Numbered from the stretch's first letter, positions 37,267 to 49,390 are shown. The stretch: 64,000 bases of DNA from Beroe forskalii (GCA_011033025.1 WFMF01000529.1:51302-115301), one strand, 5' to 3'. Program-made: numbers and translations. Notes: generated by a model not told the origin, from the sequence alone.

Positions 37267-38065
37267 TTTTGATACAAAGATACTGTAATATCTTCAATTT
37301 TATCGTGTTTTATAAACAGTTCAGAGGTCAAACTTTAGCTTTAAAGCTAAATGTAGTGGTAGTTTAGGCTTTATACGGTAATGGGGATTATTATTAGCTT
37401 TGAACCCATTATAACCGTGAAATTGCTCGTAATTGCATTTGATACCTGGCGGCATGCGAGGAAAATATGACATTTGATTTATTCCATTTTCCTCTCAAAA
37501 TCATAATTACTGCTCCAGTCTCACCGCCATTGTCTGAACACGCCCTAGCGCCCTAAAACAGAATATTTCATCATAATTCATTACTGTGGGAATGTTAATG
37601 AACCGCAATTTATATATGCCCTCACACGCTCAGCTGCCATTTTAAATGTGGGCTTCAAATTAAATACATATTGAGCTCATTATATAAACTCAGTCCTGAA
37701 GTCGCGCTGAGATGTGGAATATGTGCGACTGATTCCGCATTTTGCTTGTTCTTCTTTCTTATCTTGAGTCTTCGGCCGGAATCAGGTCATTTTCTTTCGT
37801 AAGTTTCTTGCATATTATAATTAGGCTTTCATTATCTTAGATTAAACCTGCTGTGAAAAATGTTGTAATTTGTCGAAAAGCTTGTAATTTGGTTTATTTT
37901 AAGCTCTTTCCTTACTTTGATTTTGTGTTAATTTAATGCTTCATAAGTTGCGACAAAATTAAAGATTGGTATCAACAAAACTGAGGGTACCAATAATCGG
38001 ACTGTAGTTCAAAAGGCTCACAAAATCTCAACAGCAATACGAAGCAAATTTTCCCTGTCGGTTAG

Positions 38066-38108
38066 ATGTCATTAATTCCCCATTCTAAAAACCATGACAA
38101 TGACATCA
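38066..38108 (-). repeat. CRE-core palindrome, partial type b
   Basis: TGTCATTAATTCCCCATTC, AAAACCATGACAATGACATC. Confidence 0.5.
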
Positions 38109-38238
38109 CTCTCAATCGTGTTTAACTCAATCAAACCAATTTGCTAAAAGTTCTAAATAGTTCCGTTATAGTTCTTCTTAACATTGTTCAGTGTAAGCAC
38201 ATTAGTATACACAAAATTCTGATCACCATAGATCTGCA

Positions 38239-38394
38239 ATTGCTGAATCCATTTTGGGATACCTTCTTAGGGCGTTATAACCCTAGGGATGTATCCGATT
38301 TTGACCCGCACCCTGAAGGGCGAGGGTCTAAACCAATATATGGTAATGGACCTGATCAGACAGTTTTCTAATGGATTATATAGACGCTGATGAA
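38239..38394 (+). repeat. Coding-like 160-bp repeat, copy 2
   Basis: The frame reads FWDTFLGRYNPRDVSDFDPH, then PEGRGS, GPDQTVF and a stop. Compared with copy 1, five codon differences are silent third-base changes and the length difference in the core is 3 nt. The hairpin stems are also retained. Confidence 0.55.
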
Positions 38395-38828
38395 AAAGTC
38401 ATTAGTATACACACTGAACACCAGCTATAACCAACACAACCACACATACCGGCTCATTACTTTGTGTATTTAGTTATTTATTATTACTAGAATTTATGTT
38501 GTTCTTCGTCAACTATACTTGGTGTGCAAACTCGGGTATTTGTAATGTTGTCATGTGAAAATTTTAGTTTTTGAAACCTGGTTAATACTATTCAGTGCCA
38601 GTCATTCAATCACGAGAAAGCTTCCAGTTTTACCCTGGCTAGTATTTTTGGAGGTTTTACCCCAATTTACTTGAGCAAGCATTTGTTGTATCATGGTGAT
38701 TTACCCCCCATTATAACTCGCAGGTCATTATTAGCATATTTGTATGTATAATGATCTCCTTGGGTCCTCCAGGCCCCAATCCTATAACCATTAGCTCTAT
38801 TCGAGCAAAAGCAGTGTACTAATAGATG

Positions 38829-38870
38829 TGTCAGAAAAGCACCACTCTAAACCATGATAATGACGTCACT
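38829..38870 (-). repeat. CRE-core palindrome, partial type b
   Basis: CACCACTCTAAACCATGATA followed by ATGACGTCACTC; outer ends missing. Confidence 0.6.
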
Positions 38871-39091
38871 CTCAAAGGTTATGTCTTACTAACCAACCTC
38901 TCCTCCATTGCCCTGGTACTAACTGGTGTACCGAGTAACTGGTTTACTGATTACTGAGTTCCATGATAGGTCCATGATAAAGTCCATATACTGAGTACCA
39001 GCCAACCATATATCATAGTACTTCCCAATATGTTGGCTAATTTATATGCTAAACTTGTAATATATAAAAGTCGCTCCAGAACAATATACAC

Positions 39092-39160
39092 GAGTGATGT
39101 CTTCAAATGGTTTAAACCTCGTGTATTGATGACGCGCCATATCGCCTATTCTCTGCTTGG
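39092..39160 (+). repeat. CRE-core palindrome, worn
   Basis: AGTGATGTCTTCAAATGG, GTGTATTGATGACGCGCC, ATCGCCTATTCTCTGC. Confidence 0.45.
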
Positions 39161-39190
39161 TGACAGTTATATGAATGTGAAGTTTAATAT

Positions 39191-39284
39191 GCGCGCAGGG
39201 TAGGTTAGGGTCATAAGATGACGTCATTATCATAGCACAATGAAGTAAGTTGATGACGTTGAAAACCGCCTATTTCTGCGTGTG
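39191..39284 (+). repeat. CRE-core palindrome, type a, good copy
   Basis: GCGCGCAGGGTAGG, GATGACGTCATTATCATAGC, AAGTTGATGACGTTGAAAAC, CGCCTATTTCTGCGTG. Confidence 0.75.
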
Positions 39285-39340
39285 GATGGTTTGGTATATA
39301 TTGCCTTTCCTCCTGGAGCTAAATGCTTCCCGGGCGTTTT

Positions 39341-39410
39341 TATTGGTCAGGCGGGACCCCGCACTCGATCATGATTGGTCGGTAGCCAGCCCGTTCCCGT
39401 TCCTGATTGG
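39341..39410. promoter_or_regulatory. CCAAT array, 32-bp steps
   Basis: ATTGGTC boxes at 39341, 39373 and 39405, same strand, in a locally GC-richer stretch between two CRE-core palindromes. Confidence 0.5.
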
Positions 39411-39918
39411 TCCGCGTGATCCCCCAATGGTGTTCCGAGTTCAACTTCCACCCGATTTGGTACACTAATTGCTGGGGTGCCAGGGATGTATAGTGGTGGG
39501 TGTAATGGCCTGTGAATATTGTAGTGATTTCAACTACACTTTCAGTTGGGTGATGGCGATTATCGTTTTTATGGGTTTATTCGATCGATACATTTCAATA
39601 TTTCCATTTCTGAATGAATCAACCCGATACTTTCAGCTCATTCATCGCTACTTCTGATTCCATAGATTGATGAACCACGAAATCTATTGCAAGGTTGAAC
39701 TCTTTCGCGGCAGTTTGTCATTTTCCTACAAACTGCTGTCAACTGCTGAAATTACATACTTTAGTCGCAACTCTTCCAGCACTGTCTGTACTTCCTTCCT
39801 TTCCTTCCCACGACTAGATTTAGCTACTTCCTGTAGTTTCCGGCTTAATAATATTTGCCCTGACTAGAGTCTCTAACTGTGTGAGCAGCGATGGCTCTGA
39901 TTAAATGCAAACTGGCTC

Positions 39919-39998
39919 AATAGGTGGTCATAAGATGACGTCATTATCATAGCGAAATGTAGTGATTTGATGACGATGAACCCCTCTTTTTCATGTGC
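39919..39998 (+). repeat. CRE-core palindrome, type a
   Basis: CAATAGGTGGTC, GATGACGTCATTATCATAGC, GTAGTGATTTGATGACGATG. Confidence 0.7.
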
Positions 39999-40101
39999 CT
40001 TGTTTAGCCAAGTTGTATAACTTATGATAGATTATACACGCATTAGAAAATGAAATATTTGATGTTATTTAACTCATGAATGTAGAGTTTGCATATATAT
40101 T

Positions 40102-40714
40102 TAAAGGACGAGTAAAGCGAAATTTAAGGTATATTAAAAAATTCATATTATGATAGGTATCATAATTAAAAGCACTTTAGTCAAAGTCCGATGTTTCTAT
40201 TCACTTCCTACCGCACGCTATAGCTAAATCAAAGAGCAATTCTAGGCGCAAAATATGATGCAGTATGGTCCCCAGTATCAAATTACACCCTGAGTTCACT
40301 ATGTAAACACAGTATATATTGCACTGTTTTTGACGGTTTGATTGATTCTTTCACGCCTCGATTATTAATTAGATAGATTTTTGGTTTCTTTTATTGACTG
40401 AGACAATAGAGAATTCCACTAGACGAAACAAAACAGTGTTTAACCACTCATATGGGATGGATAATTATACCAAAACGCAAGATAAATAACATGCAAAGTA
40501 CATAACATGCAAGGTCGCGTGGATAGGAAGGGGACCAGATTTCGACATCAACTGCATGTTATGTATGATAAATATATGGAAGGGAATATCTCGTCTTGTG
40601 GGTGTGGTAGAATCTTCCTTTTTTAACGATTACATTAGAGAATTGCCCTAGATTCTGTGTACAATGTCTCAGAACGATATTTGAACAAAATTTCTTCGCT
40701 TTACTCGTCCTTTA
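40102..40714. mobile_element. 613-bp MITE with AAAGGACGAGTAAAGCGAA ends
   Basis: TAAAGGACGAGTAAAGCGAA at the left is matched in reverse complement at the right (40693-40714). Both flanks read ATATT (40097-40101, 40715-40719), a possible 5-bp target duplication; TA is the alternative reading. No ORF. Confidence 0.7.
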
Positions 40715-41016
40715 ATATTTTACCTTGAATCATCACGTTTTGGACCCTTATTTGAAATCTTTCAGTTTAACTTTCTGTCTGTTTTAAAATGAAGTAGTTA
40801 ACACTGATTTAGATTATGATAAGCTCGTTAAAAATGTCATTTTACATGGTATGATAATATGGTGTCAAATGCTATTTAACATTTCATAATCTGAAACACA
40901 TTGTTAACATTCACTTGAAAGTCAACTCGATGACATGATTTCTAATCACAACGTAGACTCGTAATATCTCTAGTCAATTTTATTCTTGTTTGTGTCCAAT
41001 ATATAGTCCTTTGATA

Positions 41017-41060
41017 GTGACGTCATTATCATAGCTTAGAATGGTGAATTGTTTACGTTA
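41017..41060 (+). repeat. CRE-core palindrome, ends lost
   Basis: TGACGTCATTATCATAGCTT, AGAATGGTGAATTGTTTACG. Confidence 0.6.
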
Positions 41061-41128
41061 TAATTTCATATCGGAGATTGATATCTCTGCTACTCATGTT
41101 ACGGTTGAATTCAGAGTCACTCGCATGT

Positions 41129-41202
41129 CACGTGACATGGATTCTTGTCGTTCATTGGTTAATTCTGGCGTCACGTGAGTAGAAATCGGAAGATTTCATT
41201 GG
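41129..41202. promoter_or_regulatory. Alternating E-box and CCAAT module
   Basis: CACGTG at 41129, CATTGGTT at 41153, CACGTG at 41172, CATTGGTT at 41197: two repeats of an E-box to CCAAT step of about 25 bp. Confidence 0.5.
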
Positions 41203-41964
41203 TTGATTTTACCTCGTGGGAATTGTGAAGGGTAAAAGGTTTAAACTTAGAATTAAACTTGATAAGAATTCGAAAGTCATGAAATTTCGTGTTATTTAAA
41301 GATTTATTTTCAGTATTGTTAAGTTTAAATAAGAGAGATTTTTGGCCAGACTGAATATTTGATAGCCTTCCTTTCAAAATTGTTTATGTTTAAATATTTA
41401 GCCCATCAACTTATGTCAATTTTTGATTTGTACTCTAATTTCAACACGATTTTATCTCCATTATCATATTCATACTGTTTGATAATGCATAGATAAATTC
41501 GATACTTTAATTCTGGTGCGTATGCCTCTTTTTCTAAATACATTATTATTTTCTTCCATTTAGCCTTAGGTTTATTTGAATTTTATCCTGCTGATTTGAA
41601 CTCTGACTTAATATCTGAACCAGAAATACCAAGGCTCCATGTTCACATTATTGCAGGATTTCAGGGTTGTTCCCTCCCCTAGAAGCTTGTTCAGGGCGAT
41701 GTCAGGATACAATTATAGTACTTAAAGTGAACATTAGGACAGTATAAATATCCAACTATTCTGGCATCGTTAACTCGTTAAATATAATGCTTGGCAGAGA
41801 CTGCTTGCCCAGAGCTATTATGCCATATAAGGTAAACAGTCAATGTCACCCCCTTTTGAGATCCCCAGGCTACTAGGTCCGCGAAACTTTAAACTTTACA
41901 CCTACTTTTAGCAGTCCTGTTTAGTAGTCCTATTACTCTACTTTTCGGTATTATATTATACCTA

Positions 41965-42039
41965 CACGAGAAATAGACGTCATTATCTGAGCACAATGTA
42001 GAGAGTTGATGACGTTTAACCACCAATATTTTTGTGTGC
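41965..42039 (+). repeat. CRE-core palindrome, type a
   Basis: CACGAGAAATAGACGTCATT, GAGTTGATGACGTTTAACC, TATTTTTGTGTGC. Confidence 0.65.
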
Positions 42040-43265
42040 AGCATATAGTTGCACTGTTCAACCCCATCAATTATGCCCATTATATTTTAAATCCTTTAAC
42101 TGCACAGTGTCATTTTAAATAGAGGGCTTTATAATTTCTGTAAAGCGGGTCAATTTCTGCAATAATTTGAGTTTTGATTCTTGAATTAAAATTGATGCCT
42201 TGCAATAACTTAAATTCGCACCGGGCCTAAACTTCCACTTTCCGTTCAAACCCTGATTTGGTGTTTTGACATCCAATACGTCAAAACACACGGTTTAGAA
42301 TTATAGTTTGTGTGGAAAATAATTACGTATAATAATGGATAATTTGGAAAACAAACACGACACCAGTATACACTGCTGAGAATAACATAATGATAAATGT
42401 TCAGCGTAATTCAGTGTCAAATTTTATATTTTGTAGTCGTTGTTGATAAATAATGCTTTTGTCGGCTGTGAGAGAATGGAATTCGAGCATTCTTGCCTTA
42501 TCATATGGTTATCATAGATATGTCCCCGTAGAGGAGTATGAATGGTTATGTAATTGCATTTTCTGCCATTATCTTTTGTTTACTTTTCTTTCTGCTTTGG
42601 TTGGAGAGAAAAGGAGAAAGGACGACGATTGTTACATGATATTCATAATTTTCCGTATATCATTCAAAATTTTCAACCCTTGTCATTTTAACTGAGATTT
42701 TTTCGATATTTTCATTAAAAAGCTAGTCCTTCAAATGTAAGCATTAATCTTCAAGTTTCCTCTACTGACCACGTATTATGAGTACTTCAAATATTTAGAT
42801 AATTCTAAATTCAGGATTAACACAGCAGTTACCAACCTTGTAACAGCTCTCAATAAGGATCCTCCCCCGTCTTTCCATGCTTCTACATTCTAAGAGGCCG
42901 TACAATCCATTTTATCTGTTACATGTTTGTTGTAATCACTTAATTAAAAAATGAAGTGTATTCACAACATACAATACACTATCTTAAAACGTTTCCCTAG
43001 TAACTGAAATAGCATTTTTTGTGCGAATCTGGTCGGTACTTTTCCGGAAGTCTTAAGTCTCGTCACCCCCGAATTCCTGTTCTTATCTCAAAATCACAAT
43101 TAATTTTCCGTAATCTTTCACTCGCGAGCCATACGGACATGTGGAACCATAAGAGATGCTGTTTCGTGAAACTGCTATGTACAGTTTCCAAAGAATGCTC
43201 CCGAGGACCAGACAGCAATTATAGCACCTGTTAAGCGTCCCTAAAACCCATTGTTATATTTACAG

Positions 43266-43345
43266 CGTGCAAAAATACAAATAATAATGTCATCAACTCA
43301 CCATGCAAAACTATGATAATTACGTCATGATTTTAGCTGCCGAAT
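43266..43345 (-). repeat. CRE-core palindrome
   Basis: GTGCAAAAATAC, TGTCATCAACTCACCATGC, ACTATGATAATTACGTCATG. Confidence 0.55.
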
Positions 43346-43474
43346 ACTCAATACATGCAGCTCAAACGATACATATATGCATTCTTTTGAACCTTGATAA
43401 AGGCCCAATTATAATCAAGATAATATATGGTGCTGTATGATGTAATTGTGTAATTAAACTGTAACCTCTAAACT

Positions 43475-43563
43475 CCCACGCTTAAAATAGGTGGTGTGAC
43501 GTCATTAACTTACTATATTGCGCTATGATAATGACGTCATCACAACCACATATTTCCCTCGAG
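43475..43563 (-). repeat. CRE-core palindrome with two intact CREs
   Basis: Both arms keep TGACGTCA: GGTGTGACGTCATTAAC and CTATGATAATGACGTCATC, with the type a spacer TTACTATATTGCG. Confidence 0.7.
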
Positions 43564-44204
43564 GGCACATTGTTATATATTGACGCGCGAGCCACCATGG
43601 TGGTATGGTTTAACAGCATGGTGGTACCATTGGTACTCCATTATGAATTTGACATGGTTTTAACAACAGTTGGTACTTTCTTGATTAACATTACCACCAT
43701 CTGTGTTTGTTATGCCCAGGAAACGCTGTCAGCCACACCTTCTGTTTTTGGCTTCATGCTCCAGAATTAGAAAGTAGCTGAAGAATTAGAAATTAGAAAT
43801 CGAGAGTAGCCGTAGAATTTATATATTTGAAACTTGTCCCTTTGTTATGTTTCACTTATATTTTCTGTTGATTAGCCATATACCGCACGCCCTCTTTTTC
43901 AATGTTATTCAATCAATTATAGATTCTATCATGATATTTTGTTGTACTCTTCTCTTTCGATTGAGATTACCCCACCCGATTTAATGAGACCATGCAATTT
44001 AAAAGGTCCAATAAGGGATCTTAACTTGGGACACCAGTGTGCGAACATGCTTCATTTTCACATCTCAGATAATGTGAAGATTTCAACCCATTATCCTCAT
44101 AATATTTCCCATAATGGACCTTTTAATCTCCCCTAGAAACCAACCTACGTACTACTATTAAATGATTTTAACTCTTTAAAATGCTGAGTAAAAGGCGAGA
44201 CTCT

Positions 44205-44245
44205 GTCATCAAATTATCTCTTTAAACCATGATAATGACGTACTT
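44205..44245 (-). repeat. CRE-core palindrome, partial type b
   Basis: GTCATCAAATTATCTC, TTTAAACCATGATAATGACG. Confidence 0.5.
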
Positions 44246-44823
44246 TCAATCACTTACTCCTCACTCTGAACTTTTGATTGTGTCTCTCAGACTGTGTCCC
44301 AAAGAATCACGCGCTCTTTCTTACCAAACACGCTGAACCTTTGAAACTTTCTGTTGTTGTTAACTCACCGGTTGTCTGTACTCTCAGCCATGTAGAATCT
44401 TATTGTCACTCGCAAATGGGAGAATTCAGACTACGTAGTTGTGATAGTTTGCGCTCGGAAGTTTATTAAGCTGTCTGTACAAGCTAACCTAACACATTTT
44501 GGTCAAAACTTGACACAGTTTGGCTCAGTACTTGGAAACGCACAAACAGCTCTTAGAAGTTGGGAAATTAGTCTGTAAAAAGTTTCCTTCAATTAAATGC
44601 CAGTTTTCCACTCTTCCAGTCTGTCCATGTGTGAACTACCAGTCACAATGAAGCAATGTTGTTACTTTTCCTGGGCGTTTCCCGGTAGACTACGTCTTAT
44701 GAGTTAGAATTTCTTGGTTCCGTTTTGACGGCTTATTAAACTGTCTTATTTCCTTCATGTTTCCAATTTCACCGGAGTTTATACATGAGATCCCGCAGAA
44801 TAAGCAGTTACTAGCTAATATGC

Positions 44824-44915
44824 CGCACACTAGAAATAGGCGGTTAAAATAACGTCATTGTCATAGCGCAATGTAGTGAGTTGACGACGTCACACCGCCT
44901 ATTTTTGGTGCGTGG
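44824..44915 (+). repeat. CRE-core palindrome, full-length reference copy
   Basis: Inverted ends CGCACACTAGAAATAGGCGG and, on the other strand, CCCACGCACCAAAAATAGGC. The inside reads AACGTCATTGTCATAGCG and AGTGAGTTGACGACGTCAC. Confidence 0.75.
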
Positions 44916-45353
44916 GATATATGTCAGGGTGTCTCCAAGGCAGTCATTATCTTGGAACGGTTTAGAGAGCTGAAAACCCTCGCTTAATGGTTTATTACAT
45001 CCACCAAGAACATATATATTCGTTGCGTTTTTGAGCTGATCTTCAAGTCTGGTTTTATCTTAGCTTGGAATGATAACTTTCTTTATCTTGCTAATGAACT
45101 TCACTGTAGGCAGAAAATCAGAAGCAATTCCTTTTTATCTTCCTATGACTCAGCAGAAGGATTCGGTCAGTCTTTTTTCTCCATTTGAGGACGCAAATCT
45201 CGGTTAAAGTGTTATCAAGTGTTAAGACTTCAGAGTATGCCATGCGGCCTTCACAGGGTATTTTCATTAATCAGAGCTCACCCTGAAGTTCATTTGCAAG
45301 AGTGAGCATGATTAATGACTTCAGGATATGGAACATTGCCAAGCAGTCAGTGT

Positions 45354-45560
45354 TTACTTCCTCAGGCACTCTGGCAACGCCTTGTAGGGACATGTAATAA
45401 ATCTCACTCTTAGGACCTTGCTGAAACCTACCGAGCCGCACAAGGCAGTTTCACAGCGATTCATGGATTTGGAGTCGTTATTGTAGTATGGGGCTGTCAT
45501 GTGCCCTGTTTTAGTCTCTTCGACGCCTCCGATGTCCGCAATGACACCAGGTAATACAAA
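45354..45560 (-). CDS. Possible Cys-containing minus-strand exon
   Basis: The open frame reads GHMTAPYYNNDSKSMNRC, then ETALCGSVGFSKVLRVRF, ITCPYKALPECLRK and a stop. Its CG...RFI...YK...C pattern resembles the minus-strand frame at 53.4 kb. No splice sites are convincing, and the 5' end runs into a palindromic repeat. Confidence 0.22.
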   Translation of the reverse strand, partial: FVLPGVIADIGGVEETKTGHMTAPYYNNDSKSMNRCETALCGSVGFSKVLRVRFITCPYKALPECLRK

Positions 45561-45588
45561 GAGGCATTCGTGAAGGATGTTTTGCAGG

Positions 45589-45655
45589 ATTGACTTCATT
45601 ATCATGGTTTAAAATGGTGTTTTGTTAGCTTCGAACTGACTGCCTTTCGATTGCT
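45589..45655 (+). repeat. CRE-core palindrome, type b, CRE worn
   Basis: TGACTTCATTATCATGGTTT, AAAATGGTGTTTTGTTAGC. Confidence 0.45.
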
Positions 45656-46204
45656 GCATTATATCATGGAAATCATGTATTTTCTAACGGATGATGGTTT
45701 TCAGTGCTGATTATCTATGAATAGTGAATAGTCTATTGATAGCTTCCAATTATTTTGTAGTTTAGTGATATTATTATTATTCCGTTGATATGAGATCATA
45801 CATTTGTCATGTGTTAGACTCCGCTTATCACCTCGTACAAACACATTTTAAATGCTATTTTCAACGTGATATAGAGCGTTAAAACAGTCACTGAGTCATA
45901 AACTTCCGATTGGTCTTATGATAACCTCAGCTCATTTCTCAATTTGCATTCACTGTGCTTCTTCACTTAATTTGCTTGCCAAGTAAATGGGGCTTGTTAT
46001 TTACTCTCATTGTTTTGTTGATCAGTTATTTCTTATTGCACCTGTGAAAGCTTGAAACCATAGCAACCATAGCATGTTTCTCATTTCCTGAGTGAGCTAG
46101 CTTCCTGTGATGGGTTCCGCTGTTTAATAATGCATATCATGCATATTAATACACGAGCAGATTTAATGCAGGCATCAGAGGTTGCCATTGAGGAATATAG
46201 GTTG

Positions 46205-46275
46205 TTTAACGTCATCAACGCACCACTCTAAACCATGATAATGACGTCATGTTCCTTTTTATTTCGTGCACATAA
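46205..46275 (-). repeat. CRE-core palindrome, type b
   Basis: TTTAACGTCATCAACGCACC, CTAAACCATGATAATGACGT, TTTTTATTTCGTGCAC. Confidence 0.7.
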
Positions 46276-46382
46276 ACCTTATACGAGCAGCAGATGATTT
46301 ATAGCATGCTTGATCAATCCTCTGTGATATTCGGTGTTACTACTGCGTTAATTAATCTGTTCTCTCATAGTAAGTCTTAGTG

Positions 46383-46445
46383 AGTGACGTCATTATCATA
46401 GATTAAAGTATACAATTGCTGATGTTAATCTGCTTACCCGCACTC
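46383..46445 (+). repeat. CRE-core palindrome
   Basis: GAGTGACGTCATTATCATAG, ATACAATTGCTGATGTTAAT. Confidence 0.6.
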
Positions 46446-47779
46446 TGAAGACAGATGTTGCTGTGCTGAGTGCTGTGTATAATCAGCCGTGTAATTTATT
46501 CACAGCACAGCAGTAGTTGCCAGTGTGCTTTGCAGGATTGCTCCAGCGTTTTGTGAACAAGTTGTATAGCAGCCCTTTATTTCAGATCTACCTCTTTCAT
46601 CTAGCCTAATTTTATGCTTATGAGCCTTCTTGATGTCACCATTCCTACTCATGGTACTTGAGTTTCGTTCTGAGGGATTTCTTGTACATTTCGGACTTGA
46701 ATTTTGAGCAGTTTAAAGGAGTTGCGCGCGAGACCACGAAGTTTTGCATTTGTTTTCACACTGACTTCATGGTTGCTTCATATGTTAGATCACCATATTG
46801 TTCTGCTTCTGAGGTTTTGTAGCTCGTCCCTAGAAGAACCATTTCTCCATTTCCATTTAAAACCACAATCACGTGTTCCTGGCTGAGCTGGTCATTAAGT
46901 TCGCCAAATACCATTTTGTTGAGATCCTCTGTATGTCATTTCACGCTCATTCCTACACAACTATATGATGTTGTTGTTGTTTTATATTAACAGGTAGGTG
47001 TCAAAAGTAGCACGGAGCCACCAAATATATTCCCTTAAATAGACTAATGCAGTACGATGCTGAGATGCTTGGAGAGGAGAATGAGAGGGGGCAATATATA
47101 TTTCAACTTCTCGCTATTGTAGGATTTTACTCTTCGATATACTCGCAAAATACCTTCCTAAAGTCAATCTTGAAGAGTACTTTGTGGCGTTTTTGAGGTT
47201 TTTTTGTGGTCCTTTGTTTCAAAAAATCAAACCTTTGTTTTTGGTGGTGTTGGAGGGTCTATGGCGTTAAGAAAACGTGTCCTGTCCTGTTTCTACCTTG
47301 ATTCATGTGAGTAAATAACGTGTTCTTGCTGATGTTGGTTTATCCGGGTTTAAATAATTAAATATTACGGAGTGAAGCGAAGTTAAAGTCCTATGTTGAC
47401 CTCTACGGAAACAAATCCTCCAGATGACAAATGCGCTCATTATTATGACGCCATTTTTGCAAGGTTGCAGCAAGGTTCTTGAGGATCCTGAAATTAACTT
47501 TCTGTTTCGGAATCTCAAGTATGTACGGTTCGAATGACTCATATTGTCACGTGATCCGTGGCCAATTACGTTACAAAACCAAAAGGTCCAAAGTTTAATT
47601 ATATTTCTCACCGGCTAAACTGAGTCATTTGCTTTTGTGTTGCGTTTAACTATGTATGTATTTGAATATCTCAGCATTAGATTTTATTAAAATTCTGTAT
47701 GCTTGTAAGTTTTGTAGGTGCATCTCTGCTTATAATTATCGTTATTAATCAATACTCCCACGGGACATGGTAACATTGA

Positions 47780-47847
47780 CCAATCGCACAGCTCCAGAAT
47801 CACAACTCACCAATCAGCTTGCGTCTTGAGTTTGGAACTAGCCAATC
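47780..47847. promoter_or_regulatory. CCAAT array, 30/32-bp steps
   Basis: CCAATC at 47780, 47810 and 47842 on the plus strand, the last running into CACGTG. It is 1.5 kb before the catenin ATG and in its orientation. Confidence 0.5.
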
Positions 47848-47959
47848 ACGTGCAGTATATTCAGTACACTATGAAATACAGTTCTCCCAGGTGGTATCAA
47901 GCTGAGCCTGATATTACGCAGCGTGTAGTCAACAGAGACAACTCAGAAGTTAAAATCCG

Positions 47960-48032
47960 TTAAAATGACGTCATTATCTTAGAATAACGTAGTCAATTAA
48001 TGATGCTGAACTGCGTATTTTGCTGCAGATAG
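47960..48032 (+). repeat. CRE-core palindrome, type a
   Basis: AAATGACGTCATTATCTTAG, GTAGTCAATTAATGATGCTG, GCGTATTTTGCTGCAG. Confidence 0.6.
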
Positions 48033-49252
48033 CCCCATGTAATGATACAAACACACATAATAACATATGTTTGAATATGTGAGGGGATATTAGGTACTTG
48101 GTATGTGGATATGAATCAGCTTGTACACAGTCTAGTTCACCTATTATTATAGTCTCTCTATCGATATACTACTGATGAAGATGGTGATCTCAGGATCTCC
48201 ATTTAAAAGTAGTTACAACAGATCAGTACACATCCAGAAACCAGAGAGATTTGTACGGTCTTCGTTTTGGTGGTAGTTCAGTGAGAGCCTACCTTCGTCA
48301 TGGATTTGTGAAATGAAAATCAATCAGTCACGAGAAAAAATTTTCTCTTTAGCAGAAAATGAGCTTCATATAATACAGCTGACTAATGCAATCGAGCATT
48401 GAATCTTGATGCGTGTACATTCTAACTCATCCACTGACAAATCAAAGCCATCCTCGAATGTTATTTCCCAAAATTAAAAGCCCCAAAGCACGCAGATCTT
48501 ATCATTTGTCTCATTAACTGACCAATAGGACGCCATGATATATTTTACAATCCTAATGATGCTCTCTCTGTAAAATATATTTTCATTTTAAGTCTGGGAG
48601 ATTTAAATATATTTTAATAGAAATATCATAGAAATATCAATGCATATTTCAAATATGCGTGGGTTGTACATATCACACTGAATTTAACATATTGTAATCT
48701 TATCACCACTCCTCCAGTTATCAAATTACTTTTCACAGCTCCAGTTTTTCATTTTTCCTTACATTACACACACCTCATGAGCCTAAAACAGCGTTATAAT
48801 ACGTAAATGTTATTCAGCTATACTCGCGGGTTTTAATTATTGTACTCTTTCCGTTAGATATAATATTTTTTATAAAATAAAGATTTTGTTAAAAACTTAT
48901 GATTCGTGAAGTTTAATTGTTTTGGCCACCGCAGCAGTATTTTTAATAAATGCACGTGGGCAGCTATATCAGCAAGCACAATTCTCAATCAATAACAGAC
49001 GTTCATATCGTTGATACTAGTAACTTGTTAACAGTTCTCGCGTCTTTAAATCAGTTTTTCTTTTCGATATTATTTTCCATCGTTCTGCAATCCGTATTGT
49101 TCTCCCAGTGTCAAAAACTGCTCATAGCCTTCCCGTTTTCCTTTTTCTTTTTTGACCAACAAAAAGCACAAAATTCCCTGCTCTTCTCGATCATTTGTTA
49201 AAATGTTGTCCGTTTCTGCAATATCTCCCCCCTCTTCCCAGAATCAGATGCA

Positions 49253-49318
49253 CCCCTAACACCCACCCCTTTTCCCCAGCACCCTAACACCCACCCCTTT
49301 TCCCAGCACCCCATGCGT
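49253..49318 (+). repeat. Two-copy C-rich direct repeat before the catenin start
   Basis: CACCCCTAACACCCACCCC followed by TTTTCCCCAGCACC occurs twice in a row, 70-140 bp before the ATG at 49391. It may be part of the 5' UTR or promoter. No TATA box is visible nearby. Confidence 0.5.
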
Positions 49319-49390
49319 TGTTGTCAGGTTTAGAACCTCTCCTTCGCCTCATCTCAGCGTGCTAGATGAGAGAGACAATGAATCTGGCCC

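Larger units (their letters stand above)
32600..49250. other. Gene-poor 16.6 kb
   Basis: Holds the repeats, CCAAT modules and the coding-like pair listed separately. The open frames are short, mostly AT-rich and without matching splice sites. Confidence 0.4.
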
